Part shown: positions 62,514-64,000 of the stretch, one piece after another
Layout of the letters: each line of letters begins with the position of its first letter
Position numbering within the stretch: the first letter of the stretch is position 1
Source: JAWSVE01 sp033852115
GTDB taxonomy: Bacteria; Pseudomonadota; Gammaproteobacteria; Pseudomonadales; Cellvibrionaceae
NCBI GenBank assembly: GCA_033852115.1
Contig: JAWSVE010000003.1
Coordinates: 186,001 to 250,000, forward strand
Direction of reading: 5' to 3'
Length of the DNA stretch: 64,000 nucleotides
Notes under the pieces: model-generated
Told to the model about the DNA's origin: nothing
What the model saw: the letters and a program-made list of their open reading frames with translations, nothing else
Database searches by the model: none
Made by a program: the position numbers and the translations under genes

Positions 62514-63287
62514 TCAAGACCTTAAACGCCTACCAGATTTCAGCATCACTAGTGCAAACATTGATAGCAGGACAATAAAACCAAAAATAACTACAAAAGC
62601 CGTTGCTACGTTTATATCCGAAAAGCCTAAGATTCCATAGCGAAATGCGTTCACCATATATAGTACTGGGTTCAACAAGGAGACATCCTGCCAAAAATCA
62701 GGCAATAGGCTGATCGAGTAAAACACCCCACCAAGATAGGTTAACGGCGTCAGGATGAATGTAGGGATAATACTGATATCGTCAAAACTTTGTGCAAACA
62801 AAGCATTGATGAAACCGGCAATAGAAAACAAAATTGCCGTGAGAACAACGGTGACCACAGTAACGCCTAAATGATGTATTTGCAGATCGGTAAAGAACAA
62901 CGACACTATCGTAACAATAAAGCCAACAGCAAGTCCCCGCAGGGTTCCACCCAGGGCAAAGCCAAGCAAGATGATGTAATTAGGCGTCGGAGTCACCAAT
63001 ATTTCTTCAATACTTTTTTGAAACTTGGTGCTAAAAAACGACGAAGCGACGTTCGAGTATGAATTGGTGATGACAGACATCATGATGAGACCGGGTACGA
63101 CAAATGACATGTAATCCACACCACCCATCGAGCCTATACGCTTGCCAATCAAAGCACCAAAAATAATAAAGTACAATGTCATGGTAATCACGGGCGGCAA
63201 CAGTGTTTGCAGCCAAATGCGTGTAAAACGGCGAATTTCTTTACGCGTAATCGTGAGCAGAGCAATTGCTTGACGTTCAACATTCAT
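62514..63287 (-). CDS. yadH: ABC-2 type transporter permease (YadH-like)
   Basis: The permease of about 257 residues has six hydrophobic segments and the ABC-2 pattern, with the cytoplasmic N-terminus MNVERQAIALLTITRKEIRR. I used the ATG at 63287, four bases after the ATPase stop; the in-frame start at 63326 would overlap the ATPase. Together with that ATPase it forms a half-exporter pair like YadGH. Substrate unknown; such pairs export polysaccharide-like or small hydrophobic compounds. Confidence 0.88.
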   Translation of the reverse strand: MNVERQAIALLTITRKEIRRFTRIWLQTLLPPVITMTLYFIIFGALIGKRIGSMGGVDYMSFVVPGLIMMSVITNSYSNVASSFFSTKFQKSIEEILVTPTPNYIILLGFALGGTLRGLAVGFIVTIVSLFFTDLQIHHLGVTVVTVVLTAILFSIAGFINALFAQSFDDISIIPTFILTPLTYLGGVFYSISLLPDFWQDVSLLNPVLYMVNAFRYGILGFSDINVATAFVVIFGFIVLLSMFALVMLKSGRRLRS

Positions 63288-63291
63288 GCGA

Positions 63292-64000
63292 CTATTTCCC
63301 CTGCCCTGATTCAACCAAGGACACAAACAACTCCTCTAATCGATTAGCTTTGTTGCGCATACTGGTAACGGCAATCTCTGCTTTACTCAAATGGGAGAAA
63401 ACCTCATTGAGAGAGCGACCTTTCTCAACTTCCACTTCCAGACAGCGCTGATCAACCTGATTGACAGGATAGCCATCTATTTCTAGCCCTTCAGGAATAT
63501 CGCAGGCTGTGTCTAATATGAATGTTTCTCTGTTTAATTGCGTTAGCAACTGCTTGATGCTGGTGTTTTCAACAATCTCGCCGTGATTAATAATAGCCAC
63601 ATTTCGACACAAACTTTCCGCCTCTTCGAGATAGTGGGTGGTTAAAATAATCGTTGTGCCGGCTTTGTTAATTTCTTGTAAAAACGTCCACATCGAGCGA
63701 CGCAATTCAATATCAACACCCGCTGTGGGTTCATCAAGAATAAGCAGCCGCGGTTCATGCACCAGCGCTCGAGCGATCATTAAGCGTCTTTTCATTCCAC
63801 CCGACAAACTCCGCGATGCATCAGCACGCTTATCCCACAAGCCGAGTTTTCTTAAATATTTTTCCGCTCGCTCTTTAGCCAGTTTACGCGGCATACCATA
63901 ATAGCCACCCTGGTTGAGGACAATGTCCTCCACTTTTTCAAACTGGTTAAAATTAAATTCTTGCGGCACCACACCCAGGTTGGACTTAGCTGCAGAAAAA
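63292..64000 (-). CDS. yadG: ABC transporter ATPase (YadG-like), 5' end outside window
   Basis: The minus-strand frame stays open to the right edge, so the N-terminus with Walker A is outside the window. Visible are the Q-loop GVVPQEFNFN, the ABC signature SLSGGMKRRLMIARAL, Walker B LLILDEPTAGVD and the H-loop TTHYLEEAE. It is the ATPase of the ABC-2 exporter encoded directly downstream. A GTG at 63972 could be misread as the start, but the upstream codons (SAAKSNLGV) continue the family sequence. Confidence 0.93.
   Translation of the reverse strand, partial: FSAAKSNLGVVPQEFNFNQFEKVEDIVLNQGGYYGMPRKLAKERAEKYLRKLGLWDKRADASRSLSGGMKRRLMIARALVHEPRLLILDEPTAGVDIELRRSMWTFLQEINKAGTTIILTTHYLEEAESLCRNVAIINHGEIVENTSIKQLLTQLNRETFILDTACDIPEGLEIDGYPVNQVDQRCLEVEVEKGRSLNEVFSHLSKAEIAVTSMRNKANRLEELFVSLVESGQGK

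Overview
The window looks like chromosome of a marine-type gammaproteobacterium. Supporting signs are the orders gltX/tRNA-Ala, dnaX-ybaB-recR-rnd-ycgL-ycgN next to the 4.5S RNA gene, a Pseudomonas-like RssB/RssC pair, Acr3-type arsenic export, TonB-dependent uptake and moderate base composition. I assign no genus. No CRISPR array, prophage or intact insertion sequence was seen.

Bases 1-11400 carry a lignin-monomer cluster. On the minus strand lie a LigU/GalD-type tautomerase (cut by the window edge), LigK/GalC aldolase and LigJ hydratase, the lower protocatechuate 4,5-cleavage route. A LysR regulator with two DNA-binding domains follows, then a plus-strand run: an unassigned dehydrogenase, LigC, an aldo/keto reductase, a flavoprotein ferredoxin reductase, a VanA-type Rieske oxygenase and an aromatic-acid transporter. 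Feruloyl-CoA synthase, a TonB receptor, and an operon of DUF35 protein, thiolase-like protein, hydratase/dehydrogenase and MarR regulator continue to 20.6 kb. The likely theme is uptake of ferulate-type compounds, CoA activation, side-chain shortening, O-demethylation and 4,5-ring cleavage. The ring-cleaving LigAB, LigI, a classical feruloyl-CoA hydratase-lyase and vanillin dehydrogenase are not in the window. A nearly identical 13-bp palindrome precedes both the TonB receptor and the DUF35 operon, suggesting one MarR regulon.

Bases 20.9-25.2 kb hold a second MarR gene, an arsenic operon (arsR, arsI-like, acr3, arsC) and an MFS exporter. From 25.2 to 28.7 kb is a decayed stretch: two diverged pseudogene copies of one protein family flank a metallopeptidase/TPR gene, followed by a DUF4278 protein. 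Bases 28.9-36.6 kb are housekeeping and signalling: tRNA-Ala, gltX, dusA, rssC/rssB, PilZ, mlaA and a porin.

Bases 36.9-39.0 kb hold the most striking system: a RiPP operon for a secreted Cys-repeat peptide (nine EGKCG motifs), an MNIO/DUF692 modifying enzyme and its DUF2063 partner (HvfABC/bufferin type, probably metal-handling). A hydrolase-like protein that has lost its nucleophile, HrpA, and a MoxR/VWA module follow to 48.8 kb.

Bases 48.8-64 kb are mostly core genes (ycgN, ycgL, rnd, recR, ybaB, dnaX, 4.5S RNA), a two-domain QueD-like protein, a desaturase with a divergent ArsR-type repressor, tRNA-Ser with a remnant of its 3' end nearby, a coiled-coil membrane protein, a class III cyclase, queF and an ABC-2 exporter whose ATPase runs off the right edge.
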